Source: Prosthecobacter sp. (GTDB taxonomy: Bacteria; Verrucomicrobiota; Verrucomicrobiia; Verrucomicrobiales; Verrucomicrobiaceae). From it: 64,000 nucleotides of DNA. A program made the translations under genes and the position numbers. The notes beneath the pieces are model-generated. The model saw nothing but the letters and a program-made list of their open reading frames with translations, was not told the origin of the DNA and made no database searches. The DNA lies in assembly GCA_017853885.1 (NCBI GenBank), contig JAFMIR010000006.1:1-64000 (forward strand), written 5' to 3'. Position 1 is the first letter of the stretch. The number at the start of each line of letters is the position of its first letter. Of the stretch, positions 44,381 through 53,696 are shown piece by piece.

Positions 44381-45469
44381 TTATTTTTTCGGCCTCACCT
44401 TGATTTCGACTCGGCGGTTCATGCCCTGCTGCTCCACGGTGCCATTCACGTCGACAATCGGTTTAGATTTGCCCATGCCAACTGCACGAATGCGATCATC
44501 GCCGAATCCGAGGGATTCTTGAAGCCATAAAACAACAGCCTGCGCGCGGCGCATGCTAAGGGCGAGATTGAATTCCTCGCCGCCAAAGCTGTCCGTGTGG
44601 CCTTCAATGATAAAAAGTGAGTCTGGATTTTTTTGAATGAGGAATCCGAGCTTCATCAAGCTAAGTCGGGCCCCTTCGGCGAGTTGGTCGCTGCCATACT
44701 CAAAGAGCAGATCGGTAGGCATGAGAATTGGCGCTGTGCTGCCGCCCATCTTGCCACCACCGCTGCCACTGAGCAGTTCATCAAGATTGCTAAAACCCTT
44801 CACTTTCGCACTCGCAGCGGTAGCGCCTCCCTGACTCTTCACCGCATCGAGCAGGCCAACATCCATTTTGCCGCCAAGACCGGGATCGAGTGCCCCTGAG
44901 TCGAGCAGCATCTGTTTCTCGGAAACAGGCTTCATCAGCACTTCACGCTTCACGCTGGCCATCTCAGCGGCAAGATCGGGTGTGGAGATGTTTTGCGGTG
45001 CGGCGAGCAGTTTGGCCAGTTCGCTTGTCTGGAGTGCACCGGGAGCACTTTCTTTTGGATCGCTTTTGCGAATGAAGTTGGTGATCTCCTTCACGTTCGG
45101 AGTGAGGTCAATCTCTTGGTTCGGCACAAGTTCTTGGAGCTTATCAATCATGTCCAAGTTGGGATCAAAGCTTTTCACATCGGGCAGAGCACCCGTGGTG
45201 GGTGTGACAGTTTCAGGAATGTGCTGAATGGCCTGCTGCTCGCGGAGCAACTTTTCGGAAATGCGCACGCGCTCAGGCAACTTGCGCGGTATGGGTTTGT
45301 CACCCGCGGAAAGCCCCATGGTGTCAAAGCTCACATACAGAGCCATGTGGAAAACCACACTGAGGATGAGGGCAAACATCACCCACCACTTCAGCGCCCA
45401 ATCGTCACGCGAACGATAAACAGCGCGAGGCGCGGTAGTCCATTCAGGCGGGTGGGTAAGGGTGGCCAT
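44381..45469 (-). CDS. Inner-membrane-anchored OmpA-like peptidoglycan-binding protein
   Basis: 362 residues. There is no cleaved signal but a single N-terminal helix at about 28-50 (WWVMFALILSVVFHMALYVSF). A Pro/acidic periplasmic stalk and a Gly-rich hinge (SGSGGGKMGGS) follow, then an OmpA C-terminal domain (about 250-362): LLFEYGSDQLAEGARLSLMK, FIIEGHTDSFGGEEFNLALS, RAQAVVLWLQE and MNRRVEIKVRPK. The domain binds diaminopimelate in peptidoglycan. The topology resembles MotB or TonB-like anchors more than OmpA; no MotA- or ExbB-like gene is adjacent. Confidence 0.87.
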   Translation of the reverse strand: MATLTHPPEWTTAPRAVYRSRDDWALKWWVMFALILSVVFHMALYVSFDTMGLSAGDKPIPRKLPERVRISEKLLREQQAIQHIPETVTPTTGALPDVKSFDPNLDMIDKLQELVPNQEIDLTPNVKEITNFIRKSDPKESAPGALQTSELAKLLAAPQNISTPDLAAEMASVKREVLMKPVSEKQMLLDSGALDPGLGGKMDVGLLDAVKSQGGATAASAKVKGFSNLDELLSGSGGGKMGGSTAPILMPTDLLFEYGSDQLAEGARLSLMKLGFLIQKNPDSLFIIEGHTDSFGGEEFNLALSMRRAQAVVLWLQESLGFGDDRIRAVGMGKSKPIVDVNGTVEQQGMNRRVEIKVRPKK

Positions 45470-45608
45470 GCGGCAAGATGTATTTCGGGAAAATCATTAC
45501 CATGCGACACCGGGAATGCACGCCCCATCTTAAAATGACCGCGATATCATGCCCTGAGGCTTCGTATTCTGCATGCAAAACTGCCACTATCCTAAGCACA
45601 ATCCGCTC

Positions 45609-46328
45609 ATGAACCGACGCGTCTTCCTATCCAACACCATATCCGCCGCCACCGTTTCACTGTTGCCCGCCACAAGCAGCCATGCGGCAATAGATTTGGC
45701 CCAACCCGCTCTGCCCTATGCTCCCGAGGCGCTGGAACCGCACATCGACGCTATGACCATGAATATTCACCATGGCAAGCATCACGCAGCCTACATTAAG
45801 AACTTGGGAGATGCACTCAAGGCTGCCAACCTCCCGCAGAAGCATGTCATGGAGCTAATCGCCGACCTATCCGCCGTACCGGAGGCGCAACGCACCCTTG
45901 TCCGCAACAATGGCGGCGGCCATGTGAACCATTCTTGGTTCTGGAATTGGATGGCACCCGCCGGCAGCGGGCCACAAGGCCCTGAAGGCAAGCTCGGCGA
46001 GGCCATCCAGGGCACCTTTGGCAGCATTGCCGACTTCAAGAAAGTCTTCGCAGATGCTGGAACGAAGCGTTTTGGCTCAGGCTGGGCATGGTTGATCATC
46101 ACGAAGGACGGCAGACTCAAAGTGACCTCCACACCGAACCAAGACAACCCGCTGATGAAGGGCATCGTCGCTGATGAAGACCTCGGCACACCACTCCTAG
46201 GCCTCGATGTGTGGGAGCATGCCTACTACTTAAAGTATCAAAACAAACGTCCTGATTACATCGCCGCTTGGTGGAGCGTTGTGAATTGGAACCAAGTAGC
46301 GAAAAGCTTTGCATCCGCTCAAGTCTGA
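45609..46328 (+). CDS. Exported Fe/Mn-type superoxide dismutase
   Basis: 239 residues. A Tat/Sec-like leader with Arg pair ([20 protein letters not shown]) precedes the SOD domain. Metal ligands are visible in [17 protein letters not shown] (first His), [13 protein letters not shown] (second His) and [12 protein letters not shown] (Asp and His). The GGHxNHxxFW form favours manganese over iron. The leader suggests periplasmic or surface placement, unusual for this normally cytosolic family. An ATG at 45573 would lengthen the leader. Followed by a small membrane protein gene. Confidence 0.92.
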   Translation: MNRRVFLSNTISAATVSLLPATSSHAAIDLAQPALPYAPEALEPHIDAMTMNIHHGKHHAAYIKNLGDALKAANLPQKHVMELIADLSAVPEAQRTLVRNNGGGHVNHSWFWNWMAPAGSGPQGPEGKLGEAIQGTFGSIADFKKVFADAGTKRFGSGWAWLIITKDGRLKVTSTPNQDNPLMKGIVADEDLGTPLLGLDVWEHAYYLKYQNKRPDYIAAWWSVVNWNQVAKSFASAQV

Positions 46329-46357
46329 CCGGTCATTTTCCCATTCCGTTTGTGCTC

Positions 46358-46888
46358 ATGACAGGACTCATTGAGGTCAAGCTTGCGGAGTTGAACCAGT
46401 TGTTCAATTCCATGGATCCCTCTCCCTTTCATGAGCGGGATCTGGATCATGATGCGGAAGAGTTCATCGTCAGCTGGGCACAGGAGCATCCCAAGCAGCA
46501 GGAGCTCAAGCTCGTCGTTCACCTCGCCCACCGACCTGATGGCATGGCCGATCCACAAAAGCTCGCTGCCGACTCCGTGGCACACTATTTCGAGTACCGG
46601 GCACAAATGACTCTACATGACCTAAAGCGCCTGATGCGAGAGGGGCGTGCTTCACTGCTTATTGGTCTAGCATTCCTCGCCACGTGCCAAATCACAGCCA
46701 CGATGCTCATCCCGCCTGCGGCGAACTGGCAGATGGTAGCCCGCGAAGGCCTTACCATCATCGGTTGGGTGGCCATGTGGAAGCCGCTCGACATCTACCT
46801 TTACCGCTGGTGGCCGATGCTGAGCCTACGGCGTCTCTACCAAAGGCTCTCCACCATGCCAGTAGAGGTGCGTTGGGCTTCTGCGTAA
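46358..46888 (+). CDS. Conserved membrane protein, unknown function
   Basis: 176 residues. A hydrophilic first half (LFNSMDPSPFHERDLDHDAEEFIVSWA) is followed by two membrane helices (SLLIGLAFLATCQITATMLI; AREGLTIIGWVAMWKPLDIYL) and a basic C terminus. The MDPSPFHERDLDxDAEEFI pattern recurs in uncharacterised bacterial membrane proteins. It follows the SOD gene by about 30 bases and may be co-transcribed. The ATG at 46358 is chosen; a frame from 46268 would run through the SOD end. Confidence 0.75.
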   Translation: MTGLIEVKLAELNQLFNSMDPSPFHERDLDHDAEEFIVSWAQEHPKQQELKLVVHLAHRPDGMADPQKLAADSVAHYFEYRAQMTLHDLKRLMREGRASLLIGLAFLATCQITATMLIPPAANWQMVAREGLTIIGWVAMWKPLDIYLYRWWPMLSLRRLYQRLSTMPVEVRWASA

Positions 46889-46967
46889 CAAATTCTCTCT
46901 GGGAACCCGTCCATAGGAACAGCAGAACACGACACATCCTGCTGATCCAAACCTAGGAAATGAGGTT

Positions 46968-47915
46968 CTACGGAATGTTACCGGGTTGCGAATCACCCTC
47001 CACGAGACGAAGTGCCCACTGGATGCCGCCGAGGATCATCTGCTGGTACGTTTGAGCGATTTCCGGGCTATTCTTCCGGTCCTTCGTACCTTCCTTCCAC
47101 CTCGGGTCCCATACGTCCTCGCGATGACCTAGAGACGTGTAATACACACGGCCCTTGCCGAACTCCTTGCACCATGAGATTGGGTAGTAGCCTGGCGTGC
47201 CATCATTCGGGTGAGCGTTCAGGCCGAGCAGGCCATGCACAGCAGCCTTGTCAAAGGACTTGATGATATAGATCTCATCAAAGACCTTCCAGCCGGAAGG
47301 GGCGGGCTTAGCGGCCGGATGCAGTGGCGAGTGGATGGCAGGTTGGACCTCGACTTGAGCTTTGTGCGTCTGAAACTCCCCACCGAGCATGTCCACATAT
47401 CCACGAAAGGGATGGTAAGTATCCGAACCGGAGTGCATCGCGATGAAGGCCTTGCCACTCTTGATCAGTTCTACGAAACCCTCACGATCTGGAAACTGCA
47501 AATCACCCGTTGTATTGGCAAAGATGAAGCCATCGTAGTGCTTAATCTTTTCGATGGCCATCTTCTCGGCCATGTAGGTCTTGATCTTCTCGTTCCAGAC
47601 CGCGTTGGCCGCGTTGAAATCCACCAAGGCTTTGCTGAATGACTCCTGTTTGGCCTTGAAGGACTCGTCAGTTTCATTGGGTCCTTTCACTGGCGGCCTG
47701 CCAGGGTTCTTGGGCTGACCATCCGGCTGATGAACAAAGTCCACTGCGAAGGAACCAGACTTTTGGCCAATCTCAGCGAGAACTTTTTCTGCTGTCTCAA
47801 TGGACGAATGACGAAAACCGGTGGTGACAGTGACGACCAGTAACTTCTTCGGCTCCGCAAACGCGGTGGAGAAGGAGGCTACTGCGGCAAGGAAGAACGT
47901 GAAGCGTGCGATCAT
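46968..47915 (-). CDS. Exported ThuA-like domain protein
   Basis: 315 residues with a signal peptide (MIARFTFFLAAVASFSTAFA). The ThuA fold has LLVVTVTTGFRHSSIETAEKV, YDGFIFANTTGDLQFPD, GKAFIAMHSGSDTYHPFRGYVDMLGG, the late GKGRVYYTSLGHREDVWDP and QMILGGIQWALR. This is the 'GFRH' group of ThuA proteins common in PVC bacteria, distinct from the 8242 gene. Probably periplasmic; no reaction has been assigned to the group. Confidence 0.87.
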   Translation of the reverse strand: MIARFTFFLAAVASFSTAFAEPKKLLVVTVTTGFRHSSIETAEKVLAEIGQKSGSFAVDFVHQPDGQPKNPGRPPVKGPNETDESFKAKQESFSKALVDFNAANAVWNEKIKTYMAEKMAIEKIKHYDGFIFANTTGDLQFPDREGFVELIKSGKAFIAMHSGSDTYHPFRGYVDMLGGEFQTHKAQVEVQPAIHSPLHPAAKPAPSGWKVFDEIYIIKSFDKAAVHGLLGLNAHPNDGTPGYYPISWCKEFGKGRVYYTSLGHREDVWDPRWKEGTKDRKNSPEIAQTYQQMILGGIQWALRLVEGDSQPGNIP

Positions 47916-48103
47916 GGTAAGAAATCAGAACGTGGCACTGACCATGGCTTTTGCATTGGGCTTTTAAAGAACTCGCTTCACGCATTTTCAGAAAAATCCC
48001 ATACAAGAAGCCCGCATGCTCATGATTTGGGCCTCGTGGTTTTCTTCTGGGCTGAGACAAAGTTGACTGAAAGCCTCTGCCAACGTGTTCCGTAGATTCT
48101 GTT

Positions 48104-49465
48104 ATGCTGACTCTTTCTGGTAAACCTCACGGTTCACTCTGCGATGGAATATCGCGGCGCGATTTTTTGCGGATTGGTGGTCTCGCCATGGGCGGATTGT
48201 CTTTGCCGGAACTGCTCAAAGCTGAGGCTGAAGCGAAAGCAGGTCGCAGCTTTAAATCTGTCATCATGATCTACCTTTGCGGTGCACCGCCGCATCAAGA
48301 CATGTATGACCTGAAAATGGATGCACCGCTCGAGATCCGTGGGCCCTACAAGCCAATCAAGACGGCTGTGCCAGGCATCCACATTTCGGAACACGCTCCG
48401 CGTCTCGCAAAGATCATGGATAAGCTCGTGCCTATACGAAGCATGTATGGCAGCCCGAACGGTGCGCACGACAGCTTCATTTGCTACACGGGCCGCCCCC
48501 CTCCTCCAAATGGGGGTAATGCTCCCACTGGACGCCTATCCGACCCTCCTTCTTTCGGCTCAGTAATCTCCAAACTGCAAGGTCAGGCAGATCCCGCCCT
48601 TCCAGCATTTGTGGGTCTTGCTCCGAAAGCAGGGCATCCACCCTACGGTTCCCCCGGACATCCAGGCTACTGCGGCAATACTCACGCTGCCTTCCGTCCG
48701 AACGGAACCGGTGTGGAAGACCTCAAGCTCAATGGCATCACGCTGGACCGTCTTGAAGATCGACGCTCGCTGCTCGATGGTTTTGATCATTTCCGCCGTG
48801 AAATCGACGCAAGCGGCTTGGTGAGCAGCATGGATGCATTCAACCAACAAGCGCTGAATGTGCTTACATCCAACAAATTGCTCAGCGCACTTGATTTGAG
48901 CAAGGAAAGTCTCAAGACCCGTGAACGCTACGGCAAGGGCGATGCGAAAAACTATGGTGATGGTGCACCGCTGAATCTTGAGCACTTTCTCCTAGCCCGC
49001 CGCCTTGTCGAAGCAGGTGCACGAGTGGTCACGCTGAATTTCGGCCGCTGGGACTTCCACGATAACAATTATCCCCAACTCCTTCGACATCTGCCGCTGT
49101 TCGACCAAGGGATGAGTGCCCTCGTCGAGGACCTTCATGAGCGCGGACTCGACAAGGACGTGGCCGTCGTTGCTTGGGGTGAATTTGGCCGCACGCCCAT
49201 CGTGAACAAGGATGGGGGGCGCGATCACTGGCCGCGCGTCGGCGGTGCTCTGCTCGCTGGTGGTGGCATGAAAACTGGTCAAGTCATCGGTGCCACCGAC
49301 AAACTCGGCGGCGAACCCACCGACCGTCCCGTTCACTTTGGTGAAGTATTTGCCACGCTCTACCGCCACATGGGCATCGACACCGTGAAGACCACCCTTA
49401 ATGACCTTACCGGCCGTCCACAGTACGTCGTCGATGGCTGGCAGCCGATGCCTGAGTTGGTTTGA
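48104..49465 (+). CDS. DUF1501 family exported protein
   Basis: 453 residues with a twin-arginine leader (SRRDFLRIGGLAMGGLSLPE), so probably Tat-exported and folded. The core is alkaline-phosphatase-superfamily-like: SVIMIYLCGAPPHQDMYDLK, PLPLEIRGPY-type block, ISEHAPRLAKIMDKLVPIRSM, GAHDSFICYTG and VAVVAWGEFGRTPIVN with GRDHWP. In PVC genomes DUF1501 proteins usually stand beside a PSD1/DUF1553 gene; here it is alone. Function is unproven. Confidence 0.9.
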   Translation: MLTLSGKPHGSLCDGISRRDFLRIGGLAMGGLSLPELLKAEAEAKAGRSFKSVIMIYLCGAPPHQDMYDLKMDAPLEIRGPYKPIKTAVPGIHISEHAPRLAKIMDKLVPIRSMYGSPNGAHDSFICYTGRPPPPNGGNAPTGRLSDPPSFGSVISKLQGQADPALPAFVGLAPKAGHPPYGSPGHPGYCGNTHAAFRPNGTGVEDLKLNGITLDRLEDRRSLLDGFDHFRREIDASGLVSSMDAFNQQALNVLTSNKLLSALDLSKESLKTRERYGKGDAKNYGDGAPLNLEHFLLARRLVEAGARVVTLNFGRWDFHDNNYPQLLRHLPLFDQGMSALVEDLHERGLDKDVAVVAWGEFGRTPIVNKDGGRDHWPRVGGALLAGGGMKTGQVIGATDKLGGEPTDRPVHFGEVFATLYRHMGIDTVKTTLNDLTGRPQYVVDGWQPMPELV

Positions 49466-49521
49466 TCAGCCTTTTCGGAGCTTCTTTCGATTCGCGAACC
49501 ATCTCGCGATCAGAAAACCCT

Positions 49522-49659
49522 TCAAATCAGTGCTACCATGCCCAGCACGATTAACAAGCCGATCAGTCGCTTCGTCTCCTCCTCGGCGGCGCGGCTCTGA
49601 TCGAGCGGCGCGGCTTCGGCGAGCAAAAGCATGATGCTGATGAGTTGCGTGGCAAACAT
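49522..49659 (-). CDS. Possible 45-residue membrane protein
   Basis: A minus-strand frame too short for usual gene callers: MFATQLISIMLLLAEAAPLD, a charged loop (QSRAAEEETKR), then LIGLLIVLGMVALI. It has two short hydrophobic segments with a polar hinge, a plausible small membrane protein. There is no strong Shine-Dalgarno. It lies in the gap between DUF1501 and the PQQ gene, on the opposite strand to both. Confidence 0.4.
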   Translation of the reverse strand: MFATQLISIMLLLAEAAPLDQSRAAEEETKRLIGLLIVLGMVALI

Positions 49660-49679
49660 CTCATAGATAATTCCCTACC

Positions 49680-52310
49680 ATGCCACGCTTTGTCATCTTT
49701 CTTTTCCTATCCGCTTTAGCACAAGCCACGGACTGGCCCATGTGGCGACACGATCCCGGCCGCACGGCAGCCACCACACAAAAAATACCCTCACCACTGA
49801 ATCTAATTTGGTCGCGTGAACTGCCCCCACTACGCCCGGCATTCAAAGAGCCACGCTTGCAGTTCGATCGCGGCTATGAACCCGTCGTTGCTGGAAATCG
49901 ACTTCTGACAGCCAGTTCGCGCGAGGATTGTGTCATCGCGCTGGACACCGAAACCGGCACGGAACTCTGGCGGGCACTCGCCGACGGCCCTGTCCGCTTC
50001 GCACCTGTGATCGTCGGTGAAACGGCCATCTTCGGTTCCGACGACGGTCTCGTCCGCTGCGTGAAACTCACCGATGGCAACATCATCTGGCAAAAACGCG
50101 CCGTGCCTTCGAATCGACTGCTTCTTGGCAATCAGCGCCTCATCTCCGTGTGGCCCGTGCGCGGCGGTCCAGTGGCCAAAGACGGCCGCGTCTACTTCGC
50201 CGCCGGTGTTTGGCCTCTCGAAGGCACCTTCGTCTTCTGCTGCGATACCGCTACCGGCACCGAGATCTGGCGCAACGACCGCTGCTCCTACCTCTACGGC
50301 ACGCATCCGCACGCCACCGAAGCCATGGGCGGCCTCGCGCCGCAGGGCTATCTCCTCATCGACGGCGACGACCTCATCGTCCCATGCAGCACCGCCTATC
50401 CCGCGCGTCTCGATTTGAAAACCGGCGCCATCAAAGAATTCGAACTGCCTTCCGCCGGTCGCTACACCGGTGGCTGGTTCGCCTCTACGCCTGCCGAAAA
50501 AGAAGCCGCCAAACTCCGTCGTCGCGGCCTCCTTTTCGACGAAGCCATCAACGTCAAACGCCACGAGGACAAACCCCGCGCCGAAGGCCAGAAAGGCATC
50601 CAGCGCACCCTCCACGCCGCCGAAACCGAAGTCGCCTTCGACACTTTTACCAATGCCCACAGCGTCATCCTCGCCGACGACAAATGCTTCGTCGTCACGC
50701 ATGACGGCGTCCTCAAAGCCTACAGCTCCGGCAGCGGCGAAACGAAGCGCTGGAAGCGTGAGATCGTGATCGAAAAGGGAGATGAAGAGCATGCAGCCAA
50801 ACTTCTAAAGGCTGCTGGCACAGATCGCGGCTTCGCCCTCATGACTTCATCCGGTGATCCTGGATTGATCGAATCCATTCTTACCACGAGCCAGCTCAAT
50901 GTAGTCGTTTTGAGCGACGATGATACTTTGCGGCTTCGCCTGATCAAAACGGGGCTCTATGGAGAACGAGTTGCCGTTTTACCTTCCAAGTCCGAATTGC
51001 CACCGTTTTTTGCGAGTGTGATTTTCGGCGATGAGCCACTTGGAAAGTGTCTGAAGCCGCTAGGAGGCAAGTTAGTCTCTCTTTTGGATGCCACTGTGCT
51101 CCACACCCGCGGCCCGCTCACCGGCTCCACCAACTACCTCGCCGATTGGAACGCGAATGAAGATCCGCTGGTGCAGGCACCGCTCGGCGTGCTGTGGTTT
51201 GATGATGCGTTGAGCAACTTCAAGCGCTCGCCGCAGCCGAAGATCGTCGATGGTGTCATGATCACGGCAGACAAGGACTGGCTCGATGCCACGAACCGCA
51301 AAGGAAAGGTCGATTACAAGCTCCTCGCGCCCGTTTTCAGCGATATCTACACCGGCCGCGTGCTCGATGAATACGAGCAACCGGAGCTCCGCGCGAAATT
51401 TGGCACCGTGGACCAGCATAGCATCCAGCAGGCGCAATACCGACCGCCCACACAAAAGAACGACTGGTCGCCCGATCAACCTAAAGCCGGCTTCCGCATC
51501 AATCCGCTCACGCTGGAGCAAGAACCACGCGTGTTCCCGAAAAGCTATGGTTGCGACGGCGGATTCGACTACGGCAGCATCTTCACCTTCCGCAGCGGCA
51601 CGGCGGCGTTTTACGACAAGAAGGTCGAAAGCGGCACCATCCACATCAGCGGCCCGCGTAGCGGCTGCACGAACAGCATCGTGCCTGCCGGCGGCATCTT
51701 GAACGTGCCTTATTTCTACGAAGGCTGTACCTGCAGCTACCCTCTGCCGATGGGCCTCGCGCTTTACTCGATGCCCGAGGACTTCGAGCAATGGGCCACC
51801 TGGGGCGCTGTGCCCAAAGCCGCCATTCACGGTAAAATCCAACGCATCGGCATCAACCTCGGTGCGCCCGGCGACCGCAAAACACGCGATGGCACGCTCT
51901 GGCTCGATTTTCCGAGTGTGGGCGGTCCCTCACCCGAAATCGACTTCACCACAGAACCCGCGAAGCCCGAGTATTTCTACCAGCACTCGCTCTGGATGAA
52001 AAAAGGCTCCAGCTGGCCCTGGGTGGCCGCCAGCGGTGCACGCTACCTCCGCAGCGCCAAACTCAGCGGCCTCCAAAACGGCCGCTACACCGTCAAACTC
52101 GTCTTTTCATCGCCGGACAGCGCCAAGCATCGTTTCGATGTGTCAGTTCAGGATCGTGTGGTGAAGGATCTCCAACCTCAAATGATGCTCGCGAGTAGCG
52201 AGACGTTCTCTGACATCCGTGTCGCCAATGGCACGCTGCTTTTCACGCTCAAGCCACACGAAGGTGTAACACTCCTCAGCGGCATCGAGGTCATTCGCAC
52301 AGCGGATTGA
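49680..52310 (+). CDS. Exported PQQ-type propeller with embedded methyltransferase-like region
   Basis: 876 residues: a signal peptide (MPRFVIFLFLSALAQA), then PQQ/BamB-like blades (TDWPMWRHDPGRTAATTQ, TGTELWRALADGPV, TGTEIWRNDRCSY). At about 370-480 the propeller is interrupted by an alpha/beta stretch (AAKLLKAAGTDRGFALMTSS, LNVVVLSDDDTLRLRLIKTG, LKPLGGKLVSLLD) that reads like a decayed Rossmann methyltransferase, echoing the N-terminal module of the 28709 protein. Residues 770-876 form a beta-sandwich (RYTVKLVFSSPDSAKHRFDV), malectin-like, perhaps sugar-binding. Function is unknown. Confidence 0.85.
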   Translation: MPRFVIFLFLSALAQATDWPMWRHDPGRTAATTQKIPSPLNLIWSRELPPLRPAFKEPRLQFDRGYEPVVAGNRLLTASSREDCVIALDTETGTELWRALADGPVRFAPVIVGETAIFGSDDGLVRCVKLTDGNIIWQKRAVPSNRLLLGNQRLISVWPVRGGPVAKDGRVYFAAGVWPLEGTFVFCCDTATGTEIWRNDRCSYLYGTHPHATEAMGGLAPQGYLLIDGDDLIVPCSTAYPARLDLKTGAIKEFELPSAGRYTGGWFASTPAEKEAAKLRRRGLLFDEAINVKRHEDKPRAEGQKGIQRTLHAAETEVAFDTFTNAHSVILADDKCFVVTHDGVLKAYSSGSGETKRWKREIVIEKGDEEHAAKLLKAAGTDRGFALMTSSGDPGLIESILTTSQLNVVVLSDDDTLRLRLIKTGLYGERVAVLPSKSELPPFFASVIFGDEPLGKCLKPLGGKLVSLLDATVLHTRGPLTGSTNYLADWNANEDPLVQAPLGVLWFDDALSNFKRSPQPKIVDGVMITADKDWLDATNRKGKVDYKLLAPVFSDIYTGRVLDEYEQPELRAKFGTVDQHSIQQAQYRPPTQKNDWSPDQPKAGFRINPLTLEQEPRVFPKSYGCDGGFDYGSIFTFRSGTAAFYDKKVESGTIHISGPRSGCTNSIVPAGGILNVPYFYEGCTCSYPLPMGLALYSMPEDFEQWATWGAVPKAAIHGKIQRIGINLGAPGDRKTRDGTLWLDFPSVGGPSPEIDFTTEPAKPEYFYQHSLWMKKGSSWPWVAASGARYLRSAKLSGLQNGRYTVKLVFSSPDSAKHRFDVSVQDRVVKDLQPQMMLASSETFSDIRVANGTLLFTLKPHEGVTLLSGIEVIRTAD

Positions 52311-52321
52311 TCTAATAGGAA

Positions 52322-52373
52322 CAAAACAAACCCCGGAGAAAAACTACCGACGCGCTCGGTGCTCTCTCCGGGG
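52322..52373 (-). terminator. Terminator for the AraC-type gene
   Basis: A 9-bp outer stem (52331-52339 with 52365-52373) encloses a 5-bp inner stem (52346-52350 with 52356-52360). T-rich sequence follows on the minus strand. The hairpin lies about 55 bases beyond the AraC stop and also stands behind the PQQ gene on the other strand. Confidence 0.7.
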
Positions 52374-52427
52374 CCATGCCGTCGAAACATCGCAATGCGA
52401 TGCACATGGCGGCAAGCTTGTCCGCCA

Positions 52428-53246
52428 TCACACCGCCACGAGAGCAGGCGCGCTATGCTTCATGCGGCCGCGAAACTCGGTGGGGGATTCCGAGGCGATG
52501 CGGCGAAAGCTCCGGTTGAAATGGGAGAGACTTTGGAAGCCGACATCATATGCGATCTCTGTGATGCGGGCAGCAGGCTTCATCAGCATGCGCTTGGCTT
52601 TTTCCACGCGGGCTCGGTTCACGAAGTCCGTGAACGTGAGGCCCGTGGCACGCTTGAAGAGCTTGCAGAAGTGAAAGGGACTCACATTCACAGCACGGGC
52701 TACAGCTTCGAGGGACATGGGCTCAGCAAGATGCTGATGGATGAAAGACTTTGCGTTGCGAACAGCCTCAGGCTCGTGCGTCGCGGTGGCAAACAAAAGA
52801 CGATGGGCACTTTCACCGAGTTGTAAGGCAAAAGATTGTAGGATGGCGATGGCAGCTTCATAACGCTCAGGTTCCATAACTGGAGCGTGATCGAAGTGAA
52901 CCTTCGCGCCGCGGATCTCGGCAGCGGAACGATCCTCATCCAGAAGGGCTTTTGCGACCGGGGCGAAGGTATCGGCGTTCGCAGGCTGGAGGCGAACAGC
53001 CCCTGTGAGCATGAGAGCAATCACATTTTTGCCGACTTTGACAGGAACCTTGGATTCCACGATACCTGCAACACCAGTGCGGGTGATCACACCTTCGCAA
53101 TGGGAGTCCTCCGGAGCGCTTACGAGACAGAGCGGCAGACCGGTAAGGGTGTGAAACGCTTTTTGGTAATGCTGGAAGAGCTCGCTTTCGGCTAGGTTTT
53201 GAATGAAACGCTGGCGTGCGTTGAGGGGAGCAGAGCTGTTGTTCAT
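52428..53246 (-). CDS. AraC-family transcriptional regulator with PocR-like sensor
   Basis: 272 residues. The N half (QRFIQNLAESELFQHYQKAF, TLTGLPLCLVSAPEDS) resembles the PocR ligand-binding domain, though most of its zinc/ligand cysteines are not evident. The C-terminal ~105 residues are an AraC double helix-turn-helix: MSLEAVARAVNVSPFHFCKLFKRATGLTFTDFVNRAR and ITEIAYDVGFQSLSHFNRSF. The ATG at 53246 (MNNSSAPLNARQRF) is chosen. No obvious target operon is adjacent. Confidence 0.88.
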   Translation of the reverse strand: MNNSSAPLNARQRFIQNLAESELFQHYQKAFHTLTGLPLCLVSAPEDSHCEGVITRTGVAGIVESKVPVKVGKNVIALMLTGAVRLQPANADTFAPVAKALLDEDRSAAEIRGAKVHFDHAPVMEPERYEAAIAILQSFALQLGESAHRLLFATATHEPEAVRNAKSFIHQHLAEPMSLEAVARAVNVSPFHFCKLFKRATGLTFTDFVNRARVEKAKRMLMKPAARITEIAYDVGFQSLSHFNRSFRRIASESPTEFRGRMKHSAPALVAV

Positions 53247-53435
53247 GGCGTTTTTTGGGGTGAGGGGGGTGAAGATTGACGCCGCCATAATGGCTAGTGC
53301 ATGCTGTTCCGATATTGTGGGTGCATACGGCATAAATGGTGCTTGATGACTGCAAAACGGAATAGTGGAAACCATTAGCGTCGGGCACGTTTCAAGCCGT
53401 CACCTCCCATGAACGACTAGAGGCATTTTCTCCGT

Positions 53436-53663
53436 GTGACGATCACTCTGTTGATGCTTTCCGTGATCTTCTTTACCATCGAGCGCATCGCCAGAAGTGG
53501 AAGAAATCGCGTGCTGCCGTTTTGAGGATATTCTCTTTGGCACATTCTACATGTCACATGGCCGCCACCCGGAGAATTTTGGCATCTGAAAGCTGATGCC
53601 GAAAGGCGACCTCGGACAGCTTTGGGAGCCTTTTGCTTGGCTGATGCAACGCAGAAAAAAGTG
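53436..53663 (+). pseudogene. Relic of a sterol desaturase / fatty-acid hydroxylase gene
   Basis: Two fragments of one family sit back to back in different frames. The first (53436-53525) reads TITLLMLSVIFFTIERIARS, like the N-terminal helix of sterol-desaturase proteins, and ends in a stop. The second (from 53524) reads EDILFGTFYMSHGRHPENFG, a stop, then MPKGDLGQLWEPFAWL, which is the conserved C-terminal end of the same family. The middle, including all the histidine boxes, is missing. A deletion plus frameshift and an internal stop make this a dead gene. The C-terminal fragment ends about 35 bases before bioD. Confidence 0.6.
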
Positions 53664-53696
53664 GACCCAGCTTAAGCGCGGCGCATTTGGAAAGCG

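Noticed and set aside
49830..50792. Minus-strand frame of 320 codons inside the PQQ gene
   Set aside because: Shadow frame, Gly/Ala/Asp-rich antisense of the propeller; the plus strand has signal peptide and blades.
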